A stretch of 64,000 bases of DNA from NCBI RefSeq assembly GCF_041154745.1, contig NZ_AP031573.1, positions 3,472,001 through 3,536,000 on the forward strand, in the 5' to 3' direction. The notes under the pieces were generated by a model, which was not told the origin of the DNA, searched no databases, and worked only from the letters and a program-made list of their open reading frames with translations. The first letter of the stretch is position 1, and every line of letters begins with the position of its first letter. The position numbers and the translations under genes were made by a program. Shown here in pieces: positions 1-9,159 of this stretch. This DNA comes from Flavobacterium sp. CFS9 (GTDB lineage Bacteria; Bacteroidota; Bacteroidia; Flavobacteriales; Flavobacteriaceae).

Positions 1-153
1 TATGGACCATTAGGACCAGAAGGGGTGTATTCTAAACTAAGAGCTTTAATAGAATGGGATGCGTACAATTATCAAATAAATGTTGGTGGTGAAGTTGATG
101 GTTTTATTTTTGGACAAAGAGATTTAATGAAAAAATATTTTGAAGGTAAATAA
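1..153 (+). CDS. 3' end of an unidentified gene (partial)
   Basis: An open frame enters from the left edge and ends at TAA 151-153, giving the last 50 residues of a longer protein. The tail is rich in Gly, Tyr and charged residues and ends in DLMKKYFEGK. I do not recognise a family. Its neighbour 11 bases downstream is a lipoprotein, and decayed coding fragments follow within 1.5 kb. That layout resembles the end of a polymorphic toxin followed by a partner gene, but this is inference only; the upstream sequence is needed to identify it. Confidence 0.6.
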   Translation, partial: YGPLGPEGVYSKLRALIEWDAYNYQINVGGEVDGFIFGQRDLMKKYFEGK

Positions 154-163
154 TTTTAATAAT

Positions 164-826
164 ATGAAAACATATTTTATTCTTTTTGTTTTGTTTATTT
201 ATTCTTGCTCTGGAAGTAAAGATAATATTGAATTAGAAATAATTTCTACTAAAATAGAGTTTTCAAAACTTGAAAACGGTAGAATGAAAAATATTATTAC
301 CTATAAAATTACTAATAATACCTTGTCTGATTATTATTTTAATTCATACAGTCTTTCAAAGTTAACATGGAAGATAAAAGGTTTACAACCTAGTAATGTT
401 TTCTTTCAAATTTTAGATAAAAATGGTAATCATGCTGAATACAATAGCAAGGAATATTTACCTACTGAAGAATTTAGTACTTGTAAACAAATAAATTATA
501 CAATGGAAGAGAAGGAGATAAAGGAATTAAATTATTCAATTTCTCCGGATTATAAAAAATTGATTGATAAAAATAATTTTTTCCTTAAACAAGGCGAATC
601 TAAATATTTTGAGATTCTATACTATTTTCCAGAATCTAATTATTCATCAGTAAATCTTGATAAGAATAAAAAATATTTTTTTAAAATGTTGATTTATAGT
701 GATAGTACTAATTTTAGAAAAATCTTGTCTAGGCCAATACTTAAAACAATTAGAGAAAATGGTTATAAGGTTTATCATGGAATAATTGAAAGTAAAAATA
801 GTGTTCCAGTAAAGGTTTTAGAATAG
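164..826 (+). CDS. Predicted lipoprotein of unknown function
   Basis: The product has 220 residues. An open frame begins at 140, but the Met at 164 is preferred because it places a lipoprotein signal peptide at the N-terminus: hydrophobic FILFVLFIYS followed by Cys at residue 15 and then SGS. The mature part is Lys/Asn/Tyr-rich and probably beta-structured, with no recognised motif. It lies 10 bases after the preceding partial gene, so the two are probably co-transcribed. If the upstream gene is a secreted toxin this could be its periplasmic immunity lipoprotein, but nothing in the sequence proves it. A generic lipoprotein is equally likely. Confidence 0.65.
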   Translation: MKTYFILFVLFIYSCSGSKDNIELEIISTKIEFSKLENGRMKNIITYKITNNTLSDYYFNSYSLSKLTWKIKGLQPSNVFFQILDKNGNHAEYNSKEYLPTEEFSTCKQINYTMEEKEIKELNYSISPDYKKLIDKNNFFLKQGESKYFEILYYFPESNYSSVNLDKNKKYFFKMLIYSDSTNFRKILSRPILKTIRENGYKVYHGIIESKNSVPVKVLE

Positions 827-890
827 ATGTGACAGGTTTAAATGGGGGAATCATTTTGTATCACATGTAATGTCTAACATGTGACAGTTT

Positions 891-917
891 TTGTTTAAGG
901 ATGTTTTTATATGTTTG
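891..917 (+). promoter_or_regulatory. Bacteroidetes-type promoter for the 964 gene
   Basis: TTG at 891-893 is followed after 16 bases by TATGTTTG at 910-917, matching the -33 TTG and -7 TAnnTTTG elements known from Flavobacterium and Bacteroides. The start codon is 46 bases downstream. The spacer is at the short end of the usual range. Confidence 0.5.
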
Positions 918-963
918 CCATATTGGGACAAAAAAGTAATAATAAATAGTAGAATCTAGAATC

Positions 964-1479
964 ATGAAATCAATAATTACCACCTTATTTTTAGTAGTAT
1001 CCGTATCAGTGTTCTCGCAACAACTCAGTTACAGAAGCGGAGGAGTTGTTTACAACGAGACTGAAAACAAAAAGCTATCATCCAATGTGGTTCGTGCCTA
1101 TTTGGACACTAATGCGGAAGCATTGTCACTTTATAATGCGGGGCGTAACAAAAAAACATGGGGCAATGTACTTTTCTATGGAGGTAGCGGCCTTGTGGTT
1201 GCCAATTTAATAGTGGGTTTAACTCAGGATAATACCACGGTGTCCTATGCGAGTAATGGTTACGGACCTACAGTTAAGTCTGAACCTACCAGTTTTACAG
1301 CTGCGATTATTGGAGGAGCCATGATTATCGCCTCTATCCCCATTAAAATAGGGTATACCAGAAAGATTAAATCTGCCATTGCGAAATATAATGAAGGTCT
1401 GGTAGAAAATTATAAACCAGGGACTAAAACCACTTTAGTAGCAAGTGGTAATCAAATAGGAGTTAGAATTGAATTTTAA
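964..1479 (+). CDS. Small exported protein, two hydrophobic segments, unknown function
   Basis: The 171-residue product has a signal peptide (residues 1-18, ending FSQ). Two hydrophobic glycine-rich segments, around residues 68-85 and 112-128, could be membrane spans or glycine zippers. Between them is a polar Asn/Ser/Thr loop. The C-terminus ends in a short strand pattern (QIGVRIEF) that resembles an outer-membrane strand. I do not recognise a named family, though short exported proteins of this build are common in Flavobacteriaceae. It has its own promoter, and its stop overlaps the start of a decayed reading frame. Confidence 0.7.
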   Translation: MKSIITTLFLVVSVSVFSQQLSYRSGGVVYNETENKKLSSNVVRAYLDTNAEALSLYNAGRNKKTWGNVLFYGGSGLVVANLIVGLTQDNTTVSYASNGYGPTVKSEPTSFTAAIIGGAMIIASIPIKIGYTRKIKSAIAKYNEGLVENYKPGTKTTLVASGNQIGVRIEF

Positions 1480-1642
1480 AGGTTTTTTTATAGAAGACAA
1501 TTTCTGGCAAGGGGCAGTTACAGGACCTGTAGTTTTCGGATAGAATCATTTTGTACATCAAATTAATAAACCTGAAACAACGGCTACAGGTGTTTATGAA
1601 ACAAGAGTATTTAGGACAGCTGTAATTAATTATCAAAAATAA
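1478..1642 (+). pseudogene. Decayed coding remnant with an internal amber codon
   Basis: In the frame beginning at 1478 about 54 codons read through with normal-looking protein composition, interrupted only by TAG at 1541-1543 and ending at TAA 1640-1642. The first part reads FIEDNFWQGAVTGPVVFG; after the amber codon it continues NHFVHQINKPETTATG. No start codon is visible. A shorter similar string (gaatcattttgta) occurs near 849, before the 964 gene, suggesting two remnants of one repeated coding region. The parent family is not identified. Confidence 0.4.
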
Positions 1643-1740
1643 ACTTAGGACACGGTTATTTTAACTGAAAAACTAGTTTATGTCAATTTTTAAACAGAGA
1701 TGTTTTTGATATTAAGTAGCAGTGGAAGCGAAAATAGTTT

Positions 1741-2646
1741 CTAATACTTTTTAAAAGTAGTCCTCCAGAGCAACCAGAATCGTAAGCCGACGTTTTTAAA
1801 AAATAAATTATAATCTTTGATTTGAAAAGTATGTACAATCTCATGATGCACTCTTTTCTGAATTGCAAGATCTTCTTTTTTAGTTTGGTTTAAATGAATG
1901 GCTTTTTTAAGAATTAAATAAGTTGATAAATTCATTTTCCGAAACGTTAACTTTTTATTGTCGTAGAAACTAGAAGTTAATGAATTATCGGAAATTCTTT
2001 TTTTAACCAAAATTTCGTCAATAAAGTCAAATTCATAGACACGAGAGGCTCTAATCCAAAAATCTAAATCTTCATAAGCAAGTGTTTCATCATACCCATT
2101 TAATGCATCATAAACAGTTTTTTTTGTCATGGAAGAAACGGAACAAATGCTGTCTAAACCTGAGAGGACGCTCTTATAAATATCACCATTTTGTTTTTTC
2201 TTGATAGTTTTATGATTATGATCTACAGGGAAATAATAAGAATCAAATTCACCTTTTTCTGTAATCAGTTCAGCATTTCCGTATACAACACCAAGATTTG
2301 TAAAGGTACTTTTCTTAAAAGTTTCAATTTGCAAAGAAACACAATTAGGGACTAAAACGTCATCTGCAGCCAAATCAATGATATAATCTCCTTTAGCCAA
2401 TTTTAGAGCCTTATTAAATGATTTGGTGATTCCTAAGTTACTTTCATTAATAAGAAATTTAACTTCAGGGTAATCCGGGAGCCACCTTTTAATTACACTT
2501 TTTGAATTATCAGTACTGCAATCATCGATGATTATCAATTCGATAAACGGATAATCTTGTTGTATCACGGAAAATAAACTCTCTACCACAAAATTTTCGT
2601 GGTTATAGCACAAGCAAATAACAGTGACTAATAATTTATCTTGCAT
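1741..2646 (-). CDS. Family 2 glycosyltransferase
   Basis: The 301-residue product is a GT-A-fold glycosyltransferase of family 2, which transfers a sugar from a nucleotide donor to a growing surface glycan. The N-terminus shows the typical beta-strand VTVICLCYNHE. The donor-binding IIIDDCSTDNS follows near residue 50, and the DxD-like LAADDV is near residue 95. The open frame extends further upstream, but the Met at 2646 is chosen because the GT-A fold starts right after it and the longer version would overlap the divergent gene at 2733. The neighbouring ketoisomerase and GT4 gene point to O-antigen or exopolysaccharide synthesis. The acceptor cannot be predicted. Confidence 0.85.
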   Translation of the reverse strand: MQDKLLVTVICLCYNHENFVVESLFSVIQQDYPFIELIIIDDCSTDNSKSVIKRWLPDYPEVKFLINESNLGITKSFNKALKLAKGDYIIDLAADDVLVPNCVSLQIETFKKSTFTNLGVVYGNAELITEKGEFDSYYFPVDHNHKTIKKKQNGDIYKSVLSGLDSICSVSSMTKKTVYDALNGYDETLAYEDLDFWIRASRVYEFDFIDEILVKKRISDNSLTSSFYDNKKLTFRKMNLSTYLILKKAIHLNQTKKEDLAIQKRVHHEIVHTFQIKDYNLFFKNVGLRFWLLWRTTFKKY

Positions 2647-2732
2647 TGTTTTTAAAGAGTTATATATTTGATACGAAAATAAGAAATCGATAATGATATT
2701 ACCTAATAAAATATAAAGCTGATAGTTAGAGT

Positions 2733-3125
2733 ATGGATATAGTAATGATTGATTTTCCAAAAATTGAAAATATCTTAGGTAATATTGCAGTAATTGAAAA
2801 GAATACAATTCCTTTCGAGATAAAAAGAGTTTATTATTTATACGATATTCCAAGTTCTTCTACAAGAGGAGGTCATTCTCATAAAAAGCTGCAGCAAATC
2901 TTAATCGCAATTTCAGGGAGTTTTGATGTAGTCTTAAAAGATGGCGAAATTGAAAAAACAGTAGTTTTAAATAAACCGGATAAAGGTTTGTTGATTAAGA
3001 ATAATATATGGCGTGAGCTCGAAAATTTTTCGTCCGGAGCTGTATGTTTGGTTTTAGCATCGGAAGTTTTTGAAGAAGAGGATTATATAAGGAATTACGA
3101 TGATTTTTTGATATCAAAAAAATGA
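2733..3125 (+). CDS. FdtA/QdtA-like dTDP-sugar 3,4-ketoisomerase (cupin)
   Basis: The 130-residue product is a single-domain cupin of the FdtA/QdtA/WxcM type, which isomerises dTDP-4-keto-6-deoxyglucose to the 3-keto sugar on the way to 3-amino-3,6-dideoxyhexoses such as Fuc3N or Qui3N. The active-site region RGGHSHKK near residues 45-52 carries the conserved His pair. The following strand (QQILIAISGSFDVVL) is the usual cupin core. The first Met is at 2733, and Met5 at 2745 is an alternative start. The gene overlaps the next glycosyltransferase by 4 bases, implying translational coupling. The transaminase and acetyltransferase that normally complete such a pathway are not in the window. Confidence 0.85.
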   Translation: MDIVMIDFPKIENILGNIAVIEKNTIPFEIKRVYYLYDIPSSSTRGGHSHKKLQQILIAISGSFDVVLKDGEIEKTVVLNKPDKGLLIKNNIWRELENFSSGAVCLVLASEVFEEEDYIRNYDDFLISKK

Positions 3126-4213
3126 AATTACTCTATATTACACAAAGAGCAGACGAAGAAGGAGGAGTACAAAGAGTACTTGCGGTAAAAACTAATTATT
3201 TGATTGAAAAATTTGATTATGAAGTTAGTATTGTTACTCAAAATGAAGGGAATGAAAATCTTTTTTTTGAGTTTAATAAACGAATTGATTTTTACGATAT
3301 ATCATTAAAAAGTAACAAAGGATTTAACCTGCTTCAATATAAAAGAAAATTAGAAGAGTATATAAAAAGAATACAGCCCGATTGTATTATTGTTTGTGAT
3401 TTTGCCTTAAAATCATTTTCAATTCCATTACTCATAAGCACAAAAGTCCCTATTGTTTTTGAAGCACATGGTTCAAGATTTAATGAATACAAGAGTGCTG
3501 GTCTTTTTAGATTTAGCAGCAAGTTTAAATACAATTATCGAAATTATTGTGCTTCTCGGTTTGCGCTTTTTATAGCATTATCTGAAGAAAGTTTGAGTGA
3601 ATGGTCAGTTAAAAACAGTCATGTAATTTCTAATCCGTTATGGATTGAAAGAAAATCTTTTTCAGATTTAGAAGCAAAAAAAGTTATTGCTGTAGCACGG
3701 CATTCACATGAAAAGGGGATTGACAGATTACTTCAAATATGGAAATCCATAGTAGAAAAACATTCGGATTGGATATTGGAAATTTATGGCAAAGAAAATG
3801 AAGCTTTAGGCTTGCGAAATTTAGCAAGAAAGTTAAAAATCGAAGAGCGTGTAGTTTTTTGTAATCCGGTAGAAAATATACAGCGAAAATATACAGAAGC
3901 ATCAATACTTGTAATGACTTCCAGAAACGAAGCATTGCCTATGGTATTGATTGAAGCAATGGCTTGTGGCTTGCCTTGTATAGCGTATGATTGCCCGGTT
4001 GGACCAAAAGCAATTATAAAAAACAATAAAAACGGATTTCTTATAGAAGATGGTAATCAGGGCTCTTATATTGAAAAGTTAAGTCTTTTGATAGAAGATA
4101 AAGACTTACGTTCGAGAATGAGTGAGGAAGCAATAAAAAGTGTAGAAAAGTATAATTTACATTCTATTATGACACAGTGGAAAGAATTATTTGACTCAAT
4201 TGTAAAAGTTTAA
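3122..4213 (+). CDS. Family 4 glycosyltransferase
   Basis: The 363-residue product has the two-Rossmann GT-B organisation. The N-terminal domain begins KLLYITQRADEEGGVQRV, whose Gly-Gly-Val is the acceptor-side loop. The C-terminal donor-binding domain contains VARHSHEKGIDRL near residue 190 and the EX7E-type motif EALPMVLIEAMACGLP near 265-280. These are the hallmarks of retaining GT4 enzymes that build lipopolysaccharide or capsule. It starts inside the end of the ketoisomerase gene (ATGA overlap) and runs tail-to-tail into the next minus-strand glycosyltransferase with a 4-base overlap. Donor and acceptor are unknown. Confidence 0.88.
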   Translation: MKLLYITQRADEEGGVQRVLAVKTNYLIEKFDYEVSIVTQNEGNENLFFEFNKRIDFYDISLKSNKGFNLLQYKRKLEEYIKRIQPDCIIVCDFALKSFSIPLLISTKVPIVFEAHGSRFNEYKSAGLFRFSSKFKYNYRNYCASRFALFIALSEESLSEWSVKNSHVISNPLWIERKSFSDLEAKKVIAVARHSHEKGIDRLLQIWKSIVEKHSDWILEIYGKENEALGLRNLARKLKIEERVVFCNPVENIQRKYTEASILVMTSRNEALPMVLIEAMACGLPCIAYDCPVGPKAIIKNNKNGFLIEDGNQGSYIEKLSLLIEDKDLRSRMSEEAIKSVEKYNLHSIMTQWKELFDSIVKV

Positions 4214-5091
4214 TTTATACTGCAATAATACCCTAATCGATAAAGGTCAAAAAGAAAAAGAGAAGGATTTTTACTCAACAACTGCTTTTTGAATAAAGGT
4301 TTTAAGATTTTAAAACCAAAAGAAACTAAAGATCGAAGGCGGATTTTTTTTATGATTACAAAATAGTAAGAAAGCTTAACGTAATCTTTGGAAATTAAAT
4401 CTGAATCTACTAGATTTTTTAATCCTAAAACGGCTTCTTCAGATTTTTTTAAAAATGTTTTACTGTCTTCAATCCCTAAATGGTAAACCGGATTTTCTAA
4501 ATGTGTTATTTCAATTTTGTTTTGCATTAATTCATACGAAAACAGCGTATCTTCATGTCTTAGATTGGGGATGCTTTCGTTAAAATTGACTTTGGAAAAG
4601 ATACTTTTTTGAATTAAAAAGTTTAAAGTCAGGAAAGAGAGATGCACATTTTTATCCCGGTCAGAAACACTTAAGGCTTCTCTTTTTGTGCCATAAACCC
4701 ATCGTAGAATTTGGTCTTTGGATGGTTTTGATTTTTCATACAAAATACCTCCATAAATGATTTTTTCACGATTATCTATTTTTGAAATATAGTTCAAAAG
4801 AAAATTTTCATGAACAGGAAATGTATCAGCATCGAGAAATAGTAAGTTTTGATAAGCGGCTTTCTCTGCTAACAAATTTCGGATGGCACTTCGTCCAATG
4901 TTTTTCTTAAGTATTACAAATGAACTATTTTTAAATTGATTAATTTGTTGGTTTTCATTTGTAAAAAGATTTGAAGCATCATCCATACAGATAATTTCAA
5001 AAGTGATATTTAACTCCAAGGCTTGTTCATGAAGTTTTTTAACTAATGAAACAACATCATAATTATAAACCGGAATTAAAATAGAAAGCAC
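4210..5091 (-). CDS. Family 2 glycosyltransferase, GTG start
   Basis: The 293-residue product is a GT-A family 2 glycosyltransferase. It shows LSILIPVYNYD at the start, MDDASN near residue 46, a Gly-Arg-Ser motif (KKNIGRSAIRN) and FLDADTFP near 96-103 for metal and nucleotide binding. The start is GTG, because no suitable ATG lies nearby. This GTG overlaps the TAG stop of ftsE as TAGTG, so its translation is probably coupled to ftsE. It converges on the GT4 gene with a 4-base overlap. Its substrate is not predictable; cell-envelope polysaccharide synthesis is the likely role. Confidence 0.85.
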   Translation of the reverse strand: MLSILIPVYNYDVVSLVKKLHEQALELNITFEIICMDDASNLFTNENQQINQFKNSSFVILKKNIGRSAIRNLLAEKAAYQNLLFLDADTFPVHENFLLNYISKIDNREKIIYGGILYEKSKPSKDQILRWVYGTKREALSVSDRDKNVHLSFLTLNFLIQKSIFSKVNFNESIPNLRHEDTLFSYELMQNKIEITHLENPVYHLGIEDSKTFLKKSEEAVLGLKNLVDSDLISKDYVKLSYYFVIIKKIRLRSLVSFGFKILKPLFKKQLLSKNPSLFLFDLYRLGYYCSIN

Positions 5092-5774
5092 TATACGCTG
5101 CGTTGTACCACTTCAAAAATTCTTTCGTCTTCACATTTTAGGGTTTTAGACGGGAATTTCATCAGTAAAGCATAATCGTGAGTTACCATGATTACTGTTT
5201 TACCGTTGGCATTGATTTTTTTAAGTACTTCAAGAACCTCTGAGCTGGTTTGCGGATCAAGATTTCCGGTTGGCTCATCGGCTAAGATAAATTCAGGATC
5301 ATTCAGTAACGCTCTTGCAATGGCAACACGCTGCTGTTCACCTCCCGAAAGTTGGTGTGGCATCTTGTTTAAGAACTCTTTCATACCTACCTTATCCAGA
5401 ACTTCATCAATTTTATGCTCCATGGCTTCTTTTTCAGACCAGCCGGTGGCTTTTAAAACAAAAAGCATATTGTCTTTTACGGAACGATCCGGAAGTAACT
5501 TAAAATCCTGAAACACAATTCCGATTTTACGTCTCAAATAAGGGATTTCGCTTTCTTTTAAAGTCGCAAGATCAAATTCAACGATATGTCCTTCACCCTC
5601 CGTTAAAGGCAAATCACCATAAAGTGTTTTCATGAAACTACTCTTTCCGGAACCTGTCTTTCCAATGATGTAGATGAATTCACCGTGCTGAACATCTAAA
5701 TTAATGTGAGATAAAATTTTCTTTCCTTCCTGATATATAGTGACTTCTTTAAGAGACAGTACGGTTTGCGACAT
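5091..5774 (-). CDS. ftsE: Cell division ABC-type ATPase FtsE
   Basis: The 227-residue ATP-binding protein pairs with FtsX to regulate peptidoglycan hydrolases at the division site. Walker A GKTGSGKS is at residues 38-45. The ABC signature LSGGEQQR and Walker [10 protein letters not shown] follow, then the D-loop and the His switch (MVTHDYAL). Met at 5774 is chosen over the upstream Met at 5858 because the ABC fold begins immediately ([12 protein letters not shown]) and the extra 28 residues look like translated spacer. No ftsX lies next to it. It sits in one transcription unit with the glycosyltransferase downstream. Another FtsE-like small ABC ATPase (LolD/MacB type) is the main alternative. 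Confidence 0.85.
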   Translation of the reverse strand: MSQTVLSLKEVTIYQEGKKILSHINLDVQHGEFIYIIGKTGSGKSSFMKTLYGDLPLTEGEGHIVEFDLATLKESEIPYLRRKIGIVFQDFKLLPDRSVKDNMLFVLKATGWSEKEAMEHKIDEVLDKVGMKEFLNKMPHQLSGGEQQRVAIARALLNDPEFILADEPTGNLDPQTSSEVLEVLKKINANGKTVIMVTHDYALLMKFPSKTLKCEDERIFEVVQRSV

Positions 5775-6135
5775 AATAAAATTAATTTGAATGGTAAAAG
5801 TAATAAGATAACGCTTGGATTCAAAATAAATTTTAATCATTTCTGTGAGGAATTTCAAAAAATAGCCACAGATTAAAGAATTAGAATGATTTTATTCTTT
5901 TTGCAAAAGTTTATTTTCAATCTGTGAGAATCTCCGAAATCTGTGGCAAGCATAGTAGAATTGTACTTTTAAATGTAAAACAGAAAAATATTTTGGTAAA
6001 GTTTGAGAACCAATCTTTTGGCGTTTATTATACGGTTTAATAATTGTGATTAAAATATTCAGTTATAATAAATTCAAGAAACGTTTCGTTATAAACGGTA
6101 TAAAATGATACATTTGAATACTAAATATAATTAAA
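5775..6135. other. Intergenic region with an imperfect palindromic repeat
   Basis: This divergent region between ftsE and the TPR gene has no gene. At about 5862-5946 the ends form an inverted repeat (agccacagatt / aatctgtggc) around an AT-rich core that also holds aatctgtgagaatct. Similar gccac...gtggc palindromes occur near 13446, 46621 and 47406. A possible -7 box, tacatttg, lies at 6109-6116, only 20 bases from the TPR start codon and without a good TTG partner. Confidence 0.45.
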
Positions 6136-9100
6136 ATGCGTAAACTTCCCTGGTTCTTTTTACTCCCTATAATCCTTTTCTCAACCATAGTTTCGGCACA
6201 AAAATCAGCTATTTATACTTACGACTTAAAGGATTTCGACAAAGCACTGGCTTTATACAATGACAAACAATATGCTTCGGCTCAACTTATTTTCGAATAT
6301 GTAAAAAATAATGCCACGACAGAAGAAGTTCAGTCGGATTGTGCCTATTATATTGCCAATTGCGCCATTCGAACGAATAAAGTAAATGCCGATGCGCTGA
6401 TGGAAAAATTTGTACACGATTATCCGACAAGTACAAAACAAAATCAGGCGTATATTGAAGTTGCTCAGTATTTTTTTGAACAGGGAAATTACCCGAAAGC
6501 ATTACAATGGTTTGATAAAGTGGACGAAAGTTACATGAGCAAATCAGACTCGGATAAATTTAATTTTCAGAAAGGATACAGTTATTTCAGCGCTAAAAAG
6601 AAAAAAGAAGCAACTACTTATTTTAACAAAGTGGTGAATTCTCCTGATTTTGGTTCTCAGGCCAAATATTACCTTGGATTTATGGCGTATGAAGGGGACG
6701 ATTATAAAGAAGCAACGAAATATTTTGATGAAGTTTCAGGCGAAGAAAAATACAAAGAAAAGCTTTCGTATTATCAAGCCGACATGAATTTTAAGTTGGG
6801 AAGCTTTCAAAAAGCAATTGATTTGGGGCAAAAAGCTATGAGTAAATCTAATGATTTGGAAAAGTCAGAGCTGAACAAAATTATTGGAGAAAGTTATTTC
6901 AATTTAAAGCAATATGGTAAAGCGATTCCGTTTTTAGAACAATACGCGGGTAAAAAAGGGAAGTGGAATAATACCGATTTCTATCAGTTAGGATATGCCT
7001 ATTACGAACAAAAAGAGTATGAAAAAGCAATTTCCCAATTCAATAAAATTATAGAAGGAAAGGACTTTGTAGCTCAGAATGCGTATTATCATTTAGGTTT
7101 AGCGTATTTAAACACAGGTAAAAAACAGGAAGCTTTAAATGCGTTTAAAAATGCTTCTGAAATGGATTTTAATGCGCAAATTCAGGAAGATGCTGCGTTG
7201 AATTATGCAAAACTGAGTTATGAGATAGGTAATGCCTATCAAACGGTACCTGGAATTTTACTTGATTTTTTAAAGAAATATCCAAACAATTCAAGCAGAT
7301 CTGAAGTAGAAAAATTATTGGTTGATTCTTATATTTCTTCTAAAAACTACAAAGAAGCGCTTTCATTATTAGAAAAAAACAGATCGGCTGAGAATAAAGC
7401 TGCTTACCAAAAAGTACTTTTTTACAGAGGTGTAGAATTGTACAATGAATCTAATTATCAGGAAGCCGGGAAAATGTTCAAAAGTGCTGTCAGCGAACAA
7501 AAAACTCCTGAATTTACAGCCCGTGCGACATTCTGGAAAGCCGAAACAGAATATATGACTGATGATTTTCAGAATGCTTTACTTACCTATAAACAATTTG
7601 CAGGATTAGCTGCAGCAAAAACTACTAATGAGTATAAAAACATCAATTACAATATTGGTTATGCTTATTTTAAACAAAAAGAATACGATCAGGCTGGTAA
7701 TTCTTTTCAGGCGCAAATTGATAATTCGAAAGAAGATAAAGTGCGTTTAAACGATTCATATTTGCGTTTAGGCGATTGCCGATTTGTGAGTTCAAAGTAC
7801 AGTGCGGCAAATGAAGCCTACTCCAAAGCGATTGAAGCAAAAGGTGTTGACGCTGATTATGCACAATTCCAAAAAGCAATTTCTTATGGATTTATGTCCA
7901 AAAACGATAAGAAAGCCGATGAGTTGAGCCATTTCCTTCAGATGTATAAAAAGTCCTCTTATCGAGACGATGCTTTATACGAATTAGGGAATACTTATGT
8001 AACAGAGAAAAAGAACGATCAGGCGCTTAAAACCTATGATCAGTTGATTTCAGAATTTAAAAACGGGTCGTTTACTTCGAAAGCAATTTTAAAACAAGGA
8101 TTGATTTATTACAATTCAGATCGTGATGATCAGGCTTTGGTGAAGTTTAAGAAAGTAGCAGCGGAGTTTCCTAAAACTCCCGAAGCTTTAGAAGCCGTTT
8201 CAACAGCCAGATTGATTTATGTAGACTCAGGAAAGGTGGATGAATATGCGACCTGGGTACGTACATTAGATTTTGTGGCGGTTACCGATGCCGAATTGGA
8301 TAATGATACTTATGATGCGGCTTTCAAACAATACAGTCAGAACAACAGTAAGCAAGCTATAACTGGGTTTACAGGTTATGTGAATAAATTTTCGAAAGGA
8401 ATGCATGCACTGGAAGCTAACTTTTATTTAGCGCAATTGTATTTTGCTGAAGGATCAGAAACTAAATCAGTGGCAAATTACCAATATGTTATTGATCAGC
8501 CAAGAAGTGAATTTACAGAGCAATCGTTAAGCAGACTCGCACAGATTTTCCTTAAAGCAAAAGATTGTGATCAGTCGGTTCCGGTTTTAGTACGTTTAGA
8601 AAATGAGGCTGATTTCCCTCAGAATAAAAACTTTGCGCAGGCCAACCTGATGAAATGTTACTACGACAAAAAAGAGTATGACAATGCTGTAGTGTACGCT
8701 GATAAAGTATTGCAAAACGCAAAAGCCGATGCCAATGTAAAAGCCGATGCACAGATTATCGTGGCTCGTGCAGCAATGCAAACCGGAAATGAAGACAAAG
8801 CTAAAACGGCCTATGCTAAATTATCGGCAACTTCGAAAGGAGAATTGGCAGCGGAAGCATTGTATTATGATGCTTATTTTAAAACCAAAGAAGGAAAATT
8901 TGATGCTTCGAATGTTTCAGTGCAAAAGCTGGCTAAAAATTATTCGGCTTATAAATATTATGGAGCGAAAAGTTTAGTGCTAATGGCAAAGAATTTTTAC
9001 GGATTAAAAGACAGTTATCAGGCGACTTATATTTTAGACAACGTCATTAACAATTTTACCGATTATCCGGATGTTGTTGAAGAAGCGAAGAAAGAATTAA

Positions 9101-9150
9101 ATGCCATAAAATTAGAAGAATCGAAAACGAATTCGTCTATTAGTAAGTAG
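6136..9150 (+). CDS. Large periplasmic tetratricopeptide-repeat protein
   Basis: The 1004-residue exported protein has a signal peptide (residues 1-21, ending VSAQ). The rest is an array of TPR-type helical hairpins with recurring ALxxFxxA and YYxLGxAYxxxxxYxxA patterns, for example FYQLGYAYYEQKEYEKA near residue 285. TPR solenoids are protein-binding scaffolds, and this one is long enough for more than twenty repeats. It is followed by a phzF-like gene and then an outer-membrane barrel gene. In related Flavobacteria a large TPR protein next to a TonB-receptor-like barrel is a familiar arrangement, so a role at the outer membrane is likely, but no precise function can be assigned. Confidence 0.8.
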   Translation: MRKLPWFFLLPIILFSTIVSAQKSAIYTYDLKDFDKALALYNDKQYASAQLIFEYVKNNATTEEVQSDCAYYIANCAIRTNKVNADALMEKFVHDYPTSTKQNQAYIEVAQYFFEQGNYPKALQWFDKVDESYMSKSDSDKFNFQKGYSYFSAKKKKEATTYFNKVVNSPDFGSQAKYYLGFMAYEGDDYKEATKYFDEVSGEEKYKEKLSYYQADMNFKLGSFQKAIDLGQKAMSKSNDLEKSELNKIIGESYFNLKQYGKAIPFLEQYAGKKGKWNNTDFYQLGYAYYEQKEYEKAISQFNKIIEGKDFVAQNAYYHLGLAYLNTGKKQEALNAFKNASEMDFNAQIQEDAALNYAKLSYEIGNAYQTVPGILLDFLKKYPNNSSRSEVEKLLVDSYISSKNYKEALSLLEKNRSAENKAAYQKVLFYRGVELYNESNYQEAGKMFKSAVSEQKTPEFTARATFWKAETEYMTDDFQNALLTYKQFAGLAAAKTTNEYKNINYNIGYAYFKQKEYDQAGNSFQAQIDNSKEDKVRLNDSYLRLGDCRFVSSKYSAANEAYSKAIEAKGVDADYAQFQKAISYGFMSKNDKKADELSHFLQMYKKSSYRDDALYELGNTYVTEKKNDQALKTYDQLISEFKNGSFTSKAILKQGLIYYNSDRDDQALVKFKKVAAEFPKTPEALEAVSTARLIYVDSGKVDEYATWVRTLDFVAVTDAELDNDTYDAAFKQYSQNNSKQAITGFTGYVNKFSKGMHALEANFYLAQLYFAEGSETKSVANYQYVIDQPRSEFTEQSLSRLAQIFLKAKDCDQSVPVLVRLENEADFPQNKNFAQANLMKCYYDKKEYDNAVVYADKVLQNAKADANVKADAQIIVARAAMQTGNEDKAKTAYAKLSATSKGELAAEALYYDAYFKTKEGKFDASNVSVQKLAKNYSAYKYYGAKSLVLMAKNFYGLKDSYQATYILDNVINNFTDYPDVVEEAKKELNAIKLEESKTNSSISK

Positions 9151-9159
9151 TTTTTATCT

